DNA of 64,000 nucleotides from assembly GCA_023846275.1 (NCBI GenBank), contig CM043868.1:6405653-6469652 (forward strand). The letters run 5' to 3'. Below the pieces are notes generated by a model, which saw only the letters and a program-made list of their open reading frames with translations, ran no database searches and was not told the origin of the DNA. The DNA is from Vanilla planifolia. Its lineage: Eukaryota > Streptophyta > Magnoliopsida > Asparagales > Orchidaceae. Below are positions 48,915-61,264 of this stretch, piece after piece. The translations under genes and the position numbers were made by a program. The stretch's first letter is position 1. Each line of letters begins with the position of its first letter.

Positions 48915-50890
48915 TAGTTTGATACAATTATATAACAAAACTTAGGTGGGTGGGGCATACCTCGTACCCAACAAAATTCACTCAATATAATGCCTTTAGC
49001 AATGAAATCATCAATAATGTTGGCCTCCCTTAGTGCATTTGTAATCTTAATCTTTCTAAAGCAATTGATATCTATGTTGACATGCTGAATTGGATCATCT
49101 TAATTAGTGTAAGTGACCGCTGCCTCCTGAAGGGAAGAGATTTCCTAATAAGAGTTTGATTTTATTCAAATTCTTAGCTAATGTGGGAACTAAAGCATTT
49201 TATAAGAGTTTTCATCAAGAATGGTCTATGCCTCTATACCTTAGATAAAAATAAAGTAACAAGTTTTGCCCTCCATTAAAAGAGGCCTCCCATAACGATC
49301 CCAAACAACAAAACCATATTCAATCCTGTCATCACACGGTATCATTGCATGACAATTGTCCTTGATCCATTCTAAGGAGGAGGGATCTAGAATGAAGGTG
49401 GTGATATGGGGGCCAATTGCACCATCTAGTCATAGGAGTAATGTCCATTGAAAGGTGACTATCTAGAGAGTTGGATAATGTCTTTGTAGAGAAGCAAGAT
49501 CCAAAGCAATACGCTTGAAAAGTACATGGTAGTTATGATTCTTCAAACTAAGGTATAAAGCAAAGGTTGTAATAGATACAATGTGAGAAACTAAAGAATA
49601 TTTGTATGTGTGCTGCATCCACTCAATAAATCGACTAAAGAAGGGAGATTAGTCACATGACTATCTAGTCAAAATAACTACTTCTAGATCAAATAACTCA
49701 CCTGATAAGACCATAAGATGTGATTTGGGAGCTCCGTATGAGAGTGGCCCCACAAATAATTAATGGTGGTATTTACCTATCAATCATACATGAGTAGCAA
49801 TGGTGACATGTCACCAAATAAAATCCTAAATCCTTGGTTGAACCTTAAGCTTCCAAGCTTAGGACCCCATCACTTGCCTTACCTTGATATCATCAATAAA
49901 GTGTCTATATAGCTTTGAACTATGCTTGTTTATTCTCTTAGTATATCACCAATTCAAACCATCACCCATCACAAGGAGGATGAGGTGATTGAACAACGTG
50001 CTCAACCAGAAGAGACATGATAATCAATCCATATACCACTACATGGTAGAATGCATGAAGTCCATCTAGTGCTTAGGAACCACTTTATTCTTCACGATCA
50101 TGGTAGGGCTCTGGGCAAGTGTACTAGGGTCTAGCCAATTGTTTTGGAGCATAAAACATGTCTGACTATTGCCAATGTATTACATTCTATTAGTGCAAGC
50201 AAAGTCACTAGCATGATAAAGAGATTAGACCAGAAGTTAGTAGCCTTCAACAAGAAAAGCCCACACATGACACACAATAAGAACAACCTATCATGGAAAC
50301 AATAGTTAGAGACTTAGCCCAACATCTATATGTACTTGAACCTAATGAAATGGCCTATTAATGTAGTGGATAAAGCAAATGGCATGTGATCCTCAACATC
50401 AGAGGGCATAATTATTGTGTTTAATCTCATGAATAACTTATGTGACAACACAATAGTTGAAAGGATGAACACTTGTAAAGCCAACAACATAGAGTTCACA
50501 AACATGATCCATCCCACCATGGATATGTGCTGAGTGCCATATGATTGCTATTAATAGTGATTAACAAGGTGAGATGTGCAAAGTATGAAGCTAAAAGATG
50601 TCTTGTGCTCATGGTAATACCTAGGTATTTCACTTTGGCTACCTACCTCATTCTTAGCATAGTTACAATCCATTTCTTTCTTTTCGGAGCCATCCTCTTA
50701 CTAAACATGAACATAGATTTTTCATGGTTGATTTATAGACCAAAAACGTAATGTAAGTATTAAGAATCTCTTTGATAGAGGCCCATATAATAAGGCAATA
50801 TATGAGGATATCATCAATATATAATAGATGATTAATCCCAATTGTAGTTGGATTGATATTGATATGTCTAACAACAAAAGAGAGTTTCAT
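48915..50890 (-). pseudogene. L1-type LINE relic, minus strand (RT and RNase H)
   Basis: From high to low coordinates: RT active site INHLLYIDDILIYC (50790-50840, YIDD kept), then NHEKSMFMFSKRMA after a frame change. Next come KVKYLGITMSTRHLL near 50600-50640, and SMLLALQVFILSTIVLSHKL with FMRLNTII (50410-50510), matching the L1 segment LINSVL..IPVY.LS...LP. An RNase H tail follows: IEYGFVVWDRYGRPLLMEGK near 49260-49340, ending with NALREANIIDDFIAKGI near 48990-49040 (REAN..ADF.A). The N-terminal RT and endonuclease are absent, consistent with 5' truncation plus decay. No polyA tail is clear. Confidence 0.75.
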
Positions 50891-51744
50891 GATCGAGGAT
50901 AGAAACTCTTATAACATAGGCTAAGTTGGTAAAAGTTAGTATAACCATCACTATACAAAGAAAGTTGGGGTCATACTAATAACAAAAATTTGCATCTAAT
51001 AACAATAATGTGCATTATACTATATACTATGGCTTGTATCAAATAGATGTGAATTTCACATGCCATTGTGAATTTGTCATTATTTATATGATCTTTTTAT
51101 TAAGAATTATTTCTAATGATACATAACTTCTCATACTACTAAGAGGAACTTGACCAACCTTTTGGAGAATCTCCTACATGGTTATGCATTTTTATGCCTA
51201 CCATTTTGGCTAAAAGTGCAATTATAGGAGTAACCTAGTTAGTTATTAGTAATTACTTGCATCATGGATTTCTATGTCCACATTTTTTAGTGTTCAACTA
51301 AAGAGGAACATAACTAACTAAAGTGTGTCTACCTTCTTACTCATGTGTTTCTTTTCCCATCTATTTGTGTTATTATCAATATCATCATGATATAGAGAGA
51401 ACCTCAACCACTTAATGGTTGGCTAACCTAATGAACATGGGTTTTTATGTCCACAATCTCTTGCATTTAATCTTGAGCTCTAGAGAGTATATTCAAAGGA
51501 AACTATATTTTAATTTTTTTAAAACATGCCATGCACATTTTCAACAATTTATTTCACTATGCTCATTATCATTTCTTATTTTCAAAATAATTTCAAGATT
51601 TTTCTTTCACTTGGTTCATTACAAAATTTTTCTCTTTCACAAGAATAGGTTTCTTTACATTTTAAGCATTTAGTGCTTTTTCTTATGCATTATTTTGTTC
51701 CATGTTCAATATATATTAATCTATTGAAAAATAAGGTGCACGAT
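50891..51744. other. Unassigned AT-rich DNA
   Basis: No family was recognised. Between 51120 and 51470 a phrase of the type ATGG.TTT.TATGTCCACA recurs loosely two or three times. The ORF at 51419-51673 is unsupported. Confidence 0.4.
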
Positions 51745-52108
51745 GTCCATGAGGGGAATGGGGATGAATTATACAAATTAAAAGCTTAACCCAATTTCAA
51801 CCAATAAATAAGATAGGAATGGAAGCCTTTTACTTTCATTTCCAAATTCAAATAACTTAAATACTCTTGTCATAGAAATCTTTTATTTATCTTAATATCT
51901 TTTGTAACATGTTTTATAAAATATTCATTGGCTAAAACCTTTTGTGGTGAAGATGGGCATTATGAAGTAATGAAACTAGTAAGGTAAGTAAATCAAGTAA
52001 GCAAAGTAGAAAGAAAGCACATAAGATTTTTAAGTGATTCAAGCACATCCTATGCCTACATCTATCTTTATTTAACTTGACTAGGTTTCCACTAAGAAAC
52101 TCTCCTTT
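51745..52108 (-). repeat. Copia-type LTR fragment, reverse orientation
   Basis: GAGGGGAATGGGGATGAATT near 51751-51770, then TTAAGTGATTCAAGCACATC and CTATGCCTACATC near 52030-52062, are the reversed landmarks of the same LTR type as 28114-28480. No internal region is attached. The LINE relic begins right at its end. Confidence 0.5.
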
Positions 52109-53960
52109 TTGTCTGAGTTAGAAGTGGTAAACCTTAAAAAACCACTTCTATTTTCACAACATCTATACAGGGATCAACCTCACACAAATCTACTCCCTTT
52201 TTATCTAAAGCAAGGTAATCCTCTATCCCCTCATCCCTTCATTCTATCTATTGAAGTGTTCAATCATGGATTGAAAAACATCCTTATTTATGGAAAAAAA
52301 TCTAAATTTTTTATTCCTTAGAGGTTGTGGGAACATCTCATATATGAGCTTCATAGATGACTTTATTATGTACACTAGGGGAGACAAGAACTCAATTGCA
52401 AACTTAAAGAAATTTCTTATTGATCTCCCAGGTATTTTGGGCCTATAAATCAATCCTTAATAGAGTTCTTTCATATGTAACAAGAGATTAACTTGGGGCA
52501 AGCAAGAATTCTTAGTCAACCCTTAGGTTTTATGAGAGCCAATTTCCCTATAAACTATCTTGGAAGCACTATTATCAAGGGTATGAAAAAGTTAATGCAT
52601 TTTTAATATATAATAGAGAGCATAGGTAAGACACTATTTGGTTGAAAGAAAGGCCTTCTTTCAATGGAATGAAGATTTATAATCATTAAGCATGTGCTTG
52701 CATCGTTCCTAATGCATTCTTTGATGGTCACTTACACACAAAACAATATTATAAAGAATATAAAGAATTATGAATTGATTTATATAGGGTTATTTAGAGC
52801 ATAATCACATGCATCATTGGGAAAACTATAGTATATCCACCTTTTGAGGAAAATGGTTTGGGTTTTAAAGAAGCTTGATAAGGTAATTGTGACATTCAAC
52901 ACTAAGCGTTATTAGAAAAGCCACACTTCCAACTCACAGTGGGCTCTCTTCATGCTAGAAAACTATTCTTTGAGAAAAATCGGAAAATGACAACTTGAAA
53001 TGTATCAAAATGGATCAATCAAATTGCTAAGGAATACATGAAGCTATTTGAAGTAACCAGTTCTATTTATTGGATACTTAGTATGGATGGCAAAGTTAGC
53101 TTAAAATCAATCTGGGAAGTGATTAGAGGATAAGGTTTCATTATAAAACTAACGTAGATAATGTGAAACAACAACACTCTACTAAACATTTCTATTTTAA
53201 TGTAGCCAATTCTCAACCATTTGCCATTTTTTTGAAGACTTTACATATACTTTACTTTTAGCTAGTTGATAAATGTCTATCTTGCCCAAATAATAATATA
53301 TTAGATTAAGTTTTTGTTGGTTACACCATAGCAAGTGAAGTGTGGAGTATTTCTGCATACTATTTAGAAATAAAGATGAGAAATTAAATTATTCACCAAA
53401 TTCTACAACATTGGTAGAGGAACGGTTCTACAAATTCAATATGAGGTGAAGTCATATGATTGTTGTTCATTTATTAGAACATTTGGAAGGCCTAAAATTT
53501 AAGGCTATATGAGTAGTACAATTTGTCTTTAATAAATATGAAAAATAAAATTTTATTTAATTGCTATAGTGCATTTTAATGCTTTTCTTTTCCACAAATT
53601 TCCTAATTAGACTCCAAAATGGTTAATTTCTGGCTAGTGTTGCCCTTCTCTAATACTAAATAAAAAAATATTCATATTATGCAATAGAAACCTTCTCCCA
53701 CAAACTTCTTAAAATTGAATATTGATGGCACAGCTTGTGGAAATCTAGGTCTTTTATGTTGCGGTGGGATTATTTGTGTCCAACTTTCTCTACATTTTTT
53801 CAGCATTACGTTAAACATGGAAGAGGAAGGAGAACCTATATTATTGGGGCTATGCCATTATAAAGGATTGGAACCTATCAACATCATAGTAGAAATGGAT
53901 CCCCAAAGCAATCCTAACCTTTGCATATCCCACTAGAAGATGCACAACAATATTCAACAA
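52109..53960 (+). pseudogene. L1-type LINE relic (RT and RNase H)
   Basis: RT begins with QGNPLSPHPFILSIEVFNHG (52217-52275), the G.RQGDPLSP block. It is followed after a frameshift by SFIDDFIMYTRGDKNS (52346-52395), the FxDD active site. Weaker RT-tail and linker sequence continues through the middle with many stops. The C-terminal RNase H is the cleanest part: LKIEYWW/KLNIDGTACGNLGLLCCGGI, then LNMEEEGEPILLGLCHYKGL and INIIVEMDPQSN (53700-53925), matching the L1 RNase H pattern LN.DG...GN.G..G.GG. 5' endonuclease and early RT are missing. Dead copy. Confidence 0.78.
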
Positions 53961-54469
53961 ACTAAGAACTTGATGGGCTTTAAAATGATTCACTTTTAGC
54001 ATACTTATAAGGATGGTAATGAAGAGGTAAATAGCTAAGTTCAATTAGACAACGACAACCTTCAATCCAACATCTTTGATTCAACAAATTCCAAACTTTT
54101 ACAAGACTTTCATCATGTTGGATCGTATCTAGTATCCCTATTTAAGAACAACACACATGACAAATTGCATCTTGTTAGATGTGTAATATATATGGAGTAG
54201 TGGACCTTGGTTTCACTTTCATTGCCTAAGGTTATAAAACTCTATTGTTGTAAACCTTTTCAGTATGCAATAGATGTCTACCTATACAAAAACAACTGCA
54301 TTTTATTCAAAAGGTATTTCCTTATGAGTTAATCAAGTAAATTTTGAGTGAAATCTACGAAAAATGTTTAACAAATATTGTATAATATCTAGAAAAACTT
54401 AAAAACGACTTTACCTTTGTGACATTTGTTAGTCTAGCCTACTTTATAACTAATATTCCTTTTGGGAAT
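53961..54469. other. Unassigned AT-rich DNA
   Basis: A gap between the LINE end and the gypsy RT relic. Nothing further was recognised. Confidence 0.4.
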
Positions 54470-54990
54470 CAATACGCATTACCACTACACTAATTACAAG
54501 TCCAAAAAATGTATACTATTTACCATAAACTATACCTTAAAAAATTTATACATAGTTGATACTTTCTAAATCTTTGTAACACTAGATATAAATGCTTCTT
54601 TACTAATTCATCTTTTGAATAAATTAAAATTTCATAAGTAAAAATAATGAAAAATTATTTTAATTATTATTTGAATATTTTGTTCATTAAATCCATGAAT
54701 GTGCTAGAGAAATTGTTAAACCTAATGAAAGTACTAAAAATTTAAAATGATCATATCTAAATCAAAAGCTATTTTTGGAATATCTTCCTATCTTATTTTT
54801 AACTATTCTTGGTAGTAAATTTCTGCTCTTAAATATTGTTTTTGTTTAGTTCCTTGTAATCTATGAGCACTTCCTTAATCTTTTGTCATTTTTCTTCACA
54901 AACACTAGTTTAATGAAACTCTTTTCTATCATACTTTACCTTTACCTCATGTAACTAAAGAGGTTTCGTTGTATATGGTGCCTTGGAAAT
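54470..54990 (-). pseudogene. Ty3/gypsy reverse transcriptase relic
   Basis: Minus-strand blocks from high to low coordinates: LVINLLPKE, then LVFVKKNDKRLRKC (54877-54918). Next are EDIPKIAFD (about 54770), TFMDLMNKIF (about 54690), FFIIFTYEILIYSKDELV (about 54600-54650) and VYIFW near 54515. The order is that of chromovirus-like RT. The active-site DD has become YE, so catalysis is lost, and stops and frame changes are common. RNase H and integrase are not seen. The relic is cut off toward the LINE at 53960. Confidence 0.72.
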
Positions 54991-54999
54991 TAGTTTTCC

Positions 55000-55790
55000 T
55001 TGGGTAGTAAATTAATTACAAATTCAAGTGTTTATTTAGCAACAATCTTGATAGCTTCTCTAAAAATACATATAGATATTGACATAATATAGGAACTTTT
55101 TGTAGATTCATCACTTTCTTCTTATATTCCAACACTAAATCTAGATATCATTCATATTATTTTCTTAAATAATTTCTAATTTTAATAGGAATGCTATTGA
55201 TATTTTTCTTCCCTTACCAAAATATATCACATTCATTCCACTTGCCATATTAATTTTAACATTTCTCATGTAATAGTTCATTTTAATGATATGGTTTTCT
55301 AATCAATCTATCCCCAATATTACATCAAAATCCTTAAATGCTTTACCTATCAAGTGCAATTTGAATGATTTATTATTGAATTCTCTAGCCTATTCAATAT
55401 ATTTATCTTCTCTAACTTCATTTCCTATAGATAATTTAACTTGGAGAAGATTTTCTATTACATAAAACTATGTTAATAATTTTTATCAGATTAGTAAATA
55501 TAAGAAAATTTGAAACCCCATAGTAAAAAAGTTTAATGATAGATAAATCTTTCAAAATAAGAGAACCTACAATAACATTCACAAATATAGGAGTTTCCTA
55601 TATAGTAATAGAATATACACTTGAAAAAAAATATTGGATAAAGCCTACAACATCATTCATTAAGGAGGTTTATACATATAATCTTTAAAGAAAATAGAAA
55701 AAATGATGCAAGAAGCAATTTATATCCTTTGTGTTTTGCAAACTAGGATAGGGGTTATCTATCTATGACTTTTATCATAATTCCCTAAAA
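55000..55790 (-). pseudogene. Ty3/gypsy protease relic
   Basis: The clearest block is KAFKDFDVILGID near 55320-55345, followed by ENHIIKMNYYMRNVKINMAS and VIYFGKGRKI. This matches the plant gypsy protease tail (FDVILGMDWL, then the Y/V..D...K.V segment). W of MDWL is a stop here. The DTG motif is not recognisable. Position between RT and gag is as expected. Confidence 0.65.
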
Positions 55791-55979
55791 CTATACCACT
55801 TGGGTTTGTACATGACCACATGTACTTCTACTTCTAAAAGAACCTTTTGCATTCCTTGGACAAATGCTTGCAACATAATACTACTTGTGGCAAAAAATAA
55901 CTACTTTGTATTTTCCTTAAGCATTCAACCAATGCCACTTTCTCTAAATATTAAACCAATGTATATTTCTCATTCTAAA

Positions 55980-56760
55980 TCCCTCAGTTGATGATAAACT
56001 TTGAGGTTTAGTGTTTACAAAAGTTATTTTATTTGATTTAAATCTGTTTCTCTTTGAAAGTAGAGGACCTTTTCTCATTCTCGCTTCTCTTCTTGCCATA
56101 CCTAGTACATGATACTACTCTATTTTGTGAGCAACTTCCATTAGTTCATCATATGAAGTGAATTGTAATGGTGCCATAACACTCCTGATTGAATTTCATT
56201 GTACTTTTTGAACATGTAACATCTTTGGGCGTCCATAGCTACCATTTTTAGAACAATAATTGGTAATGTAGAGAATCTTTTTACATTGTTTGTCATTGCA
56301 TGCCTCTTTTAATTAGTTAGCTATGCTCATCATGCATCCTGCTTCTACCTTTCCTAAAATGCCACAAAAAATTTCACCCAAGATATTTCATTATTAGGAT
56401 TGTTCAAAAATTTAATTTTCTAGCTTTTCCACCAATCACTTACAATGCCATCCAAAGCTAGCACCATCAAATCTTCTTTTCTACTCTTAAGACATAGCAT
56501 GTTAAATAGTATTTTAATTTGCTTAAGCAATTCATCAATTATTACATGATCATTAATTCCTAAAAAATGAGATGGACATGGCTTTTAAAATTTCTTCATT
56601 TGTCTATCAGTTATGTAGTAGCATTTTGAGTTAAGCATTCTCATGTCTATGTCATATCTATTAAAATCTATAACAAGTGGTCTTTTCTATAATAAGCTAC
56701 TCTTCTTTTCTTGTTCCATTGTTGATACTAGCATGCTTCGTTTCTTTGGTGTTTTTTTCT
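55980..56760 (-). pseudogene. Ty3/gypsy gag relic
   Basis: Minus-strand reading gives LVLALDGIVSDWWKS near 56420-56460 (the ATTWW/DWW block of the Gag domain), EISWVKFFVAF just after (the ISWEEF..AF block), then VMAPLQFTSYDELMEVAHKI near 56125-56185 (the L...FTTYDELVE.A..IE block). Sequence in between has frame changes and stops. Downstream, 55790-55980 should be nucleocapsid, but no CCHC knuckle is clear. With the PBS at 56955 this gives a coherent element order on the minus strand. Confidence 0.7.
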
Positions 56761-56954
56761 TCAAGAAACCATTCTTTTGCACTTGAATTTAGCAAAAGCA
56801 CATCTTATTGCATTTTTATTCTACACATTCATAGAAATTAAGTAAATAAAATAATATAAAACATAATAATACATAAAGTTTGTTTATTTCCAATTTCTCA
56901 CACTCCAAGTGTATCAAATGAAAAGTTTTAGTTCCTATAAGAAGTACCTAACTG

Positions 56955-56966
56955 ACTTTAATACCA
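56955..56966 (-). promoter_or_regulatory. Primer-binding site of the minus-strand gypsy
   Basis: The minus strand reads TGGTATTAAAGT, a worn match to the initiator Met-tRNA complement, just inside a TGCAACATCCC-type LTR end. Confidence 0.6.
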
Positions 56967-56970
56967 ATAG

Positions 56971-58330
56971 TGCAACATCCCTTCTTTTGATCATCTGCTT
57001 ATGGATCATTGATAGTGATTAAACGAGTGGTCATTAGTGCATAATAATTTTACATATACATGTATATGCATACATATATGAATATCAACTTATGATATTT
57101 TATAATCAGCATAAAATAAGAAAATAATATCACATTGAAAATCTTTCATAATTATATATACGAAAACTAATAATATATATAAGAACTTGCATGAGAATAA
57201 CTATTGTATATTATTTACAACAGAACTCAAATATAGCTACCACATTCTTCCATAACTATATTTTTAAATAAAATGTTATTTTATATTGGAAAATCATAAC
57301 ATAGAAGGTTTGTTATAGCATCCACTACAAAATGATCTAGTGTCTAACTATCCCAATTTTAGAGGTACAAGTTGTACCAATCATCAATTGCCAGTGAGCT
57401 AGATAATATATATGATAGTTTAATTAGAGAGAAATAATAATAGTACATGTATGAAATGTTAAAATGATGCACGGTACGTGGCCAATGAAATTTGAAGAGA
57501 ACAATGTGTTATTATGATGACATCTAGCAAACATTATATTTCATGCCATCAAAATTATTAGGAACGAATCTAAATGTGTAAGAAGGGTGCAGGTGTGAGG
57601 GGTGACCTGATAAGATGATAATAACAATGAATGACATATGATCGTAGAGTACAGGGAGTGTCTTCAAATTATACTATCAACAAATAGTAAGATGTGATAT
57701 ACATACTATTTGATATGGGAATCAAACAAAGATGATAAACAAAAAAGTAATAATCAAATAAGTCTGATTGATAAGATTAAAAAAGAAGTACAAGTATTAC
57801 TTGTTGTATGAGATGAAGTGGGTCACACCTGGCTTATGTAAATGTAAGTGAAAACATAATAATATGATGACATGCAAACATGAATAGTAAAAAGATAATT
57901 TCGTGGATAATGTAATGTTTAGGGAACAATAAGTTAATACGACAACATCTAACAAACATTGTACATTGTACCCTTCAAGTTACAATGAATGGATCTTGAT
58001 TTATAAGAGAAATGCAAGTATGAGGGGTGATGTGACATGGTGAAAATAAAAATGAGTGGCATATAATCATATAGTACAAAGAGTGTCTTTGAACTATACA
58101 ATGGATAATTTGAAAAATGTGTTATATAACTGAAGCTGATAATACAATTAGAATAGGTTAATGAGTAGGAAAGTAATAATATAATAAGTCTAATTTTAAA
58201 GGTTTAACAAAAGCATAAGTATGACTTGTTACTAATGTTGACTCAAATTTGGGTGACAACATAGTAATATCATGACATGTAAAGGTGAATAGTAAAATAG
58301 GTCATAGCTATGATGCTACATATCATACTT
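56971..58330 (-). repeat. Probable 5' LTR of the minus-strand gypsy, with 425-bp internal tandem repeat
   Basis: The edge at 56971 (TGCAACATCCC) corresponds to the TGTTACACCCC edge of the intact gypsy. Inside, two units with a 425-bp period are seen: TGAGGGGTG at 57596 and 58021, CATCTAGCAAACATT at 57521 and CATCTAACAAACATT at 57946. A third partial copy starts near 58280. The far LTR end was not found, so 58330 is only where similarity ends. Confidence 0.5.
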
Positions 58331-58689
58331 GGTTAATGTGAATACGAGTGGCATGAAATGCATTGGAAAATAGTTAACTAATATTTTAGATGAAAATCCA
58401 AATCATACTAGATAAAATACTGATGAGGAGATAAGAAGTGGATAGTCATATAAGCCAATTTGGAGTAAATAGAAGGGTTGGAGGGGAGATGAGTAGACCA
58501 AACCAATCCAAAGAAGAACTTTATAAAGTACAATTAGAACACAGGAGGAGAGAAATTGAATAGTAGGATTAGATAGATTGAAGGTACTTTTAGAAAGCTT
58601 TAGTTTAATCGATTAGACTAGTTTCATCATGTGCATTAATCTTAGATAAGGATATTAAGCCACAACCATTTTGATCAATGGTTTGTATT
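58331..58689. other. Unassigned AT-rich DNA
   Basis: Nothing recognised. It may be the outer part of the LTR to the left. Confidence 0.35.
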
Positions 58690-59540
58690 GTTTTAGGTTT
58701 TTTTATGGATCAAAGATGATAGATTGTAGGTTATTACTAGCTTATTGTATTAAGTGATTAGTGGCTACATTTTCTTCTCTAAAAGAGGTGATGGTATTAG
58801 ATTTTCATGAAGTTGAGATAATTAATTTGGTTGAAAACACTTCGATACCTCCACAGAGTAGTTGTACTACCTTGCATCATGTCTAGAATTCGTTTGTAGT
58901 CTAATTCCATGATGAATTTAGGGATTCCTAGTTCCTTATGAAGTCTTAAACCTAGTATGATGACAATTCCTTCTACTTTAATACTTGACATGTGACCTAC
59001 AAAAAGAGAGAATGCTATGGTCACTTGGCCTTTGTGATCTTGAATAATACCAATACAATTTATAAGACCTATATTGTCTTTAGCTGATCCATCAATGCTT
59101 GATTTCAAAGTGTGTTGTAGTGGTGTAATGCACAACTTCTATCATCCTACATTTAATCTTTGAAAATGGAGTGAAATTTTTATTATGAGGTAGAAACTAA
59201 AAATATTGTAGGTAGTTGATAAAACTCTATTAATCAAAGTGCTCACCAAAATGGTTTGATCATCATATAATGGTGAGTTAAACACCCTTCATATCTCCAA
59301 ACAAATGAGTTATAGAACCAGGCATAATATCTCATCTCTTGTAGAGTTTGTGAGAGTTGTACATTAGTATTGTAGTTCTTATTTTATGGTGTTATGTCAC
59401 CCTTTGTGAATTTTTATACTACATGAAAGAAGTTCCATATTTGAATTGACTTTTTATATTCTATAAAGGCATGACTCAATCAGTCACCATTTGCACAAAA
59501 ATGACATTTGTTAACTAGTTGATAGTTTAGCTTTAGTAAG
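58690..59540 (-). pseudogene. L1-type LINE 3' relic (zinc-binding tail and RNase H), minus strand
   Basis: The 112-codon open stretch at 58797-59135 is an L1 RNase H domain: LKSSIDGSAKDNIGLINCIG, IIQDHKGQVTIAFSLFVG, VEGIVIILGLRLHKELGIPK and FIMELDYKRILDMM match SIDGSA.GN.G..G.GG, I.D..G, EA.AL..GL and E.DS. After its end, SFREENVATNHL near 58770 fits the REAN..AD.L end. On the N-terminal side, KCHFCANGD and HAFIEYKKSIQIWNFF near 59420-59510 are the zinc-binding tail of L1 RT. Everything further 5' is missing or unrecognisable, so this is a 5'-truncated copy. Confidence 0.75.
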
Positions 59541-59991
59541 TTCTTTGATAAATGTAACAAGTTGTTTAGAATCCACCTCATTAATCTAGAGATTTTTAAA
59601 GGGGTATTGCTATACCAAAAAAATTTTCTTGAATTTAGAATGAGACTTTTCTTCTCATCTCTTCATATATTGATTAATTAGTAAAGTTGCTACCTTTAGT
59701 TAGCATTCAATTGTGTAACTAGATGTTTTAGGTTACTTTATCTACTTCAAAATTGTTTGTTTAAACCCTTATATGCATTTCCATTTTGTTAAACATATAA
59801 TAATACCTCTCCTTAAGGAATATTTAGCACTCATGAATTAATGCCATAAGGGTGCTTATGAATTTGATCATTGTCCCCTCAAAAAACCCATCGATAAATC
59901 TTTCAATTATCAATAAGGTCTTTTGCATTGGGCAGTATACCATCAAAGAATAAAGTAGAGTTTATTATAGAATTAACCCTTAGTCATAGTA
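59541..59991. other. Unassigned AT-rich DNA
   Basis: Possibly more of the LINE on the minus strand, but no motif is convincing. Confidence 0.35.
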
Positions 59992-61205
59992 CTTTATTTG
60001 ATGATAATAAATCCTAAGTATTTCTAATAAATTTGGTTTAATAAATTCTTAGATTCTAAATAACTTATGCTTGTATTCAAGAGTGAATTTTAAAAAGAAG
60101 AGAAGCAAAAGTTTAATTCCATGAAATGTATCTTGGTTGGAGTGACAAATCACAAAAAGATAGTTTTTATATTACTTTTAATTTATTTCAATTTTTATTC
60201 TCTTGCTATTTTTATTATCACTCAAATAGATTTAGCACTCTTATACTAAATCTAAGTTTTGTAAATTATTCATAACTTTTTATGGTGCTTTATTTGATGA
60301 TAACAAATCTTAAATATTTAAAATTTTAAATGGTTAATGCTCAGATTCATGGTAGAATTTAAAGTAGAAGAAAGCAAAGATAAAATATCTTGAAATCATC
60401 ATGGGTAGAGTGGCAAACCAACAAGAGATATTTTTTGATATTATTTTTAGTTACTTTAAAGTTATGTTAAGCTTGATTAAAATTATGCCTTCCAAGTACA
60501 TAAAAACATTGCACAATTTTGTGATCGCATGATCTAAATTTCATTCGCTTTAAAAGTTAAATCTTGTCATTAGATTGTAATTTGGATCTAATAGCCCAGA
60601 TCAATTTCATATTTCTAAATTCATGGATTAAATTTCAACCATTTGATCGTATAGTTAAATTGTGAGTTTGTTAAGTGCTTTTAGTCATTAAAAGATGTCT
60701 ATAAATAGGAAAATTTTTTAGAGAAATTATTTAATGAAAACTTCTACAAAATTCTAATGAAAATTCTCAAGTCATAACCTCAAAATAATTTGCAACCATT
60801 GCTAATCTTCACCTCCTTATGCTATGCCTTTCTTCAATGAACTCCAAATTTCTTAATTCATCTTCTAATTAGCTAAGCTCTCATTTTCTAGTTGACTAAA
60901 TTAAAATAATTATGTTTTGTTGGGTATTTTGTTAGCCATATGAATTTGTTTGTATGGATTTTTATTATCATTTTCTTTCATCTTTTTACCAACTCTATTT
61001 TATTATAAGGTTATTGTAGCCTATTTTTATTTTCTTATTGTAAGGGTCTAGCATACTTAAAAAGTTATTGCATACACATTTTACTTTTTTATCTTATTTT
61101 CTCTTGATGTCTTAAAACTTTATTATCCAACTAAAAATTAAAGTATTTTCAGGAAATTAATTTTTTTTAATTCCAATAATTCAACCCCACTCTCATTAAA
61201 TTACA
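59992..61205 (+). repeat. Copia 5' LTR with internal 296-bp direct duplication
   Basis: The right end is set by TTACA at 61201-61205 and the PBS a few bases on. CTTTATTTGATGATAA starts at 59992 and again at 60288. The roughly 180 bases after each are alike (AATC.TAA.TATTT, AGAAG.GAAGCAAA, GAGTGGCAAACCAA / GAGTGACAAATCAC). A plant-type TATA box sits at 60700. The left boundary may lie somewhat before 59992. AATTCAACCCC near 61178 corresponds to the AATTCACCCC landmark of the other copia LTRs. Confidence 0.6.
60700..60708 (+). promoter_or_regulatory. TATA box of the copia LTR
   Basis: TATAAATAG, a standard plant TATA sequence, lies about 500 bases before the LTR end, which is where the U3 promoter is expected. 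Confidence 0.6.
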
Positions 61206-61213
61206 TTTTTAAT

Positions 61214-61225
61214 TGGTATCTAAGT
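61214..61225 (+). promoter_or_regulatory. Copia primer-binding site, worn
   Basis: TGGTATCTAAGT keeps the first seven bases of the initiator Met-tRNA complement. Confidence 0.6.
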
Positions 61226-61264
61226 GAGATTCCTTTTAGTGAGAAGAAATTCTCTTAGAGATCT

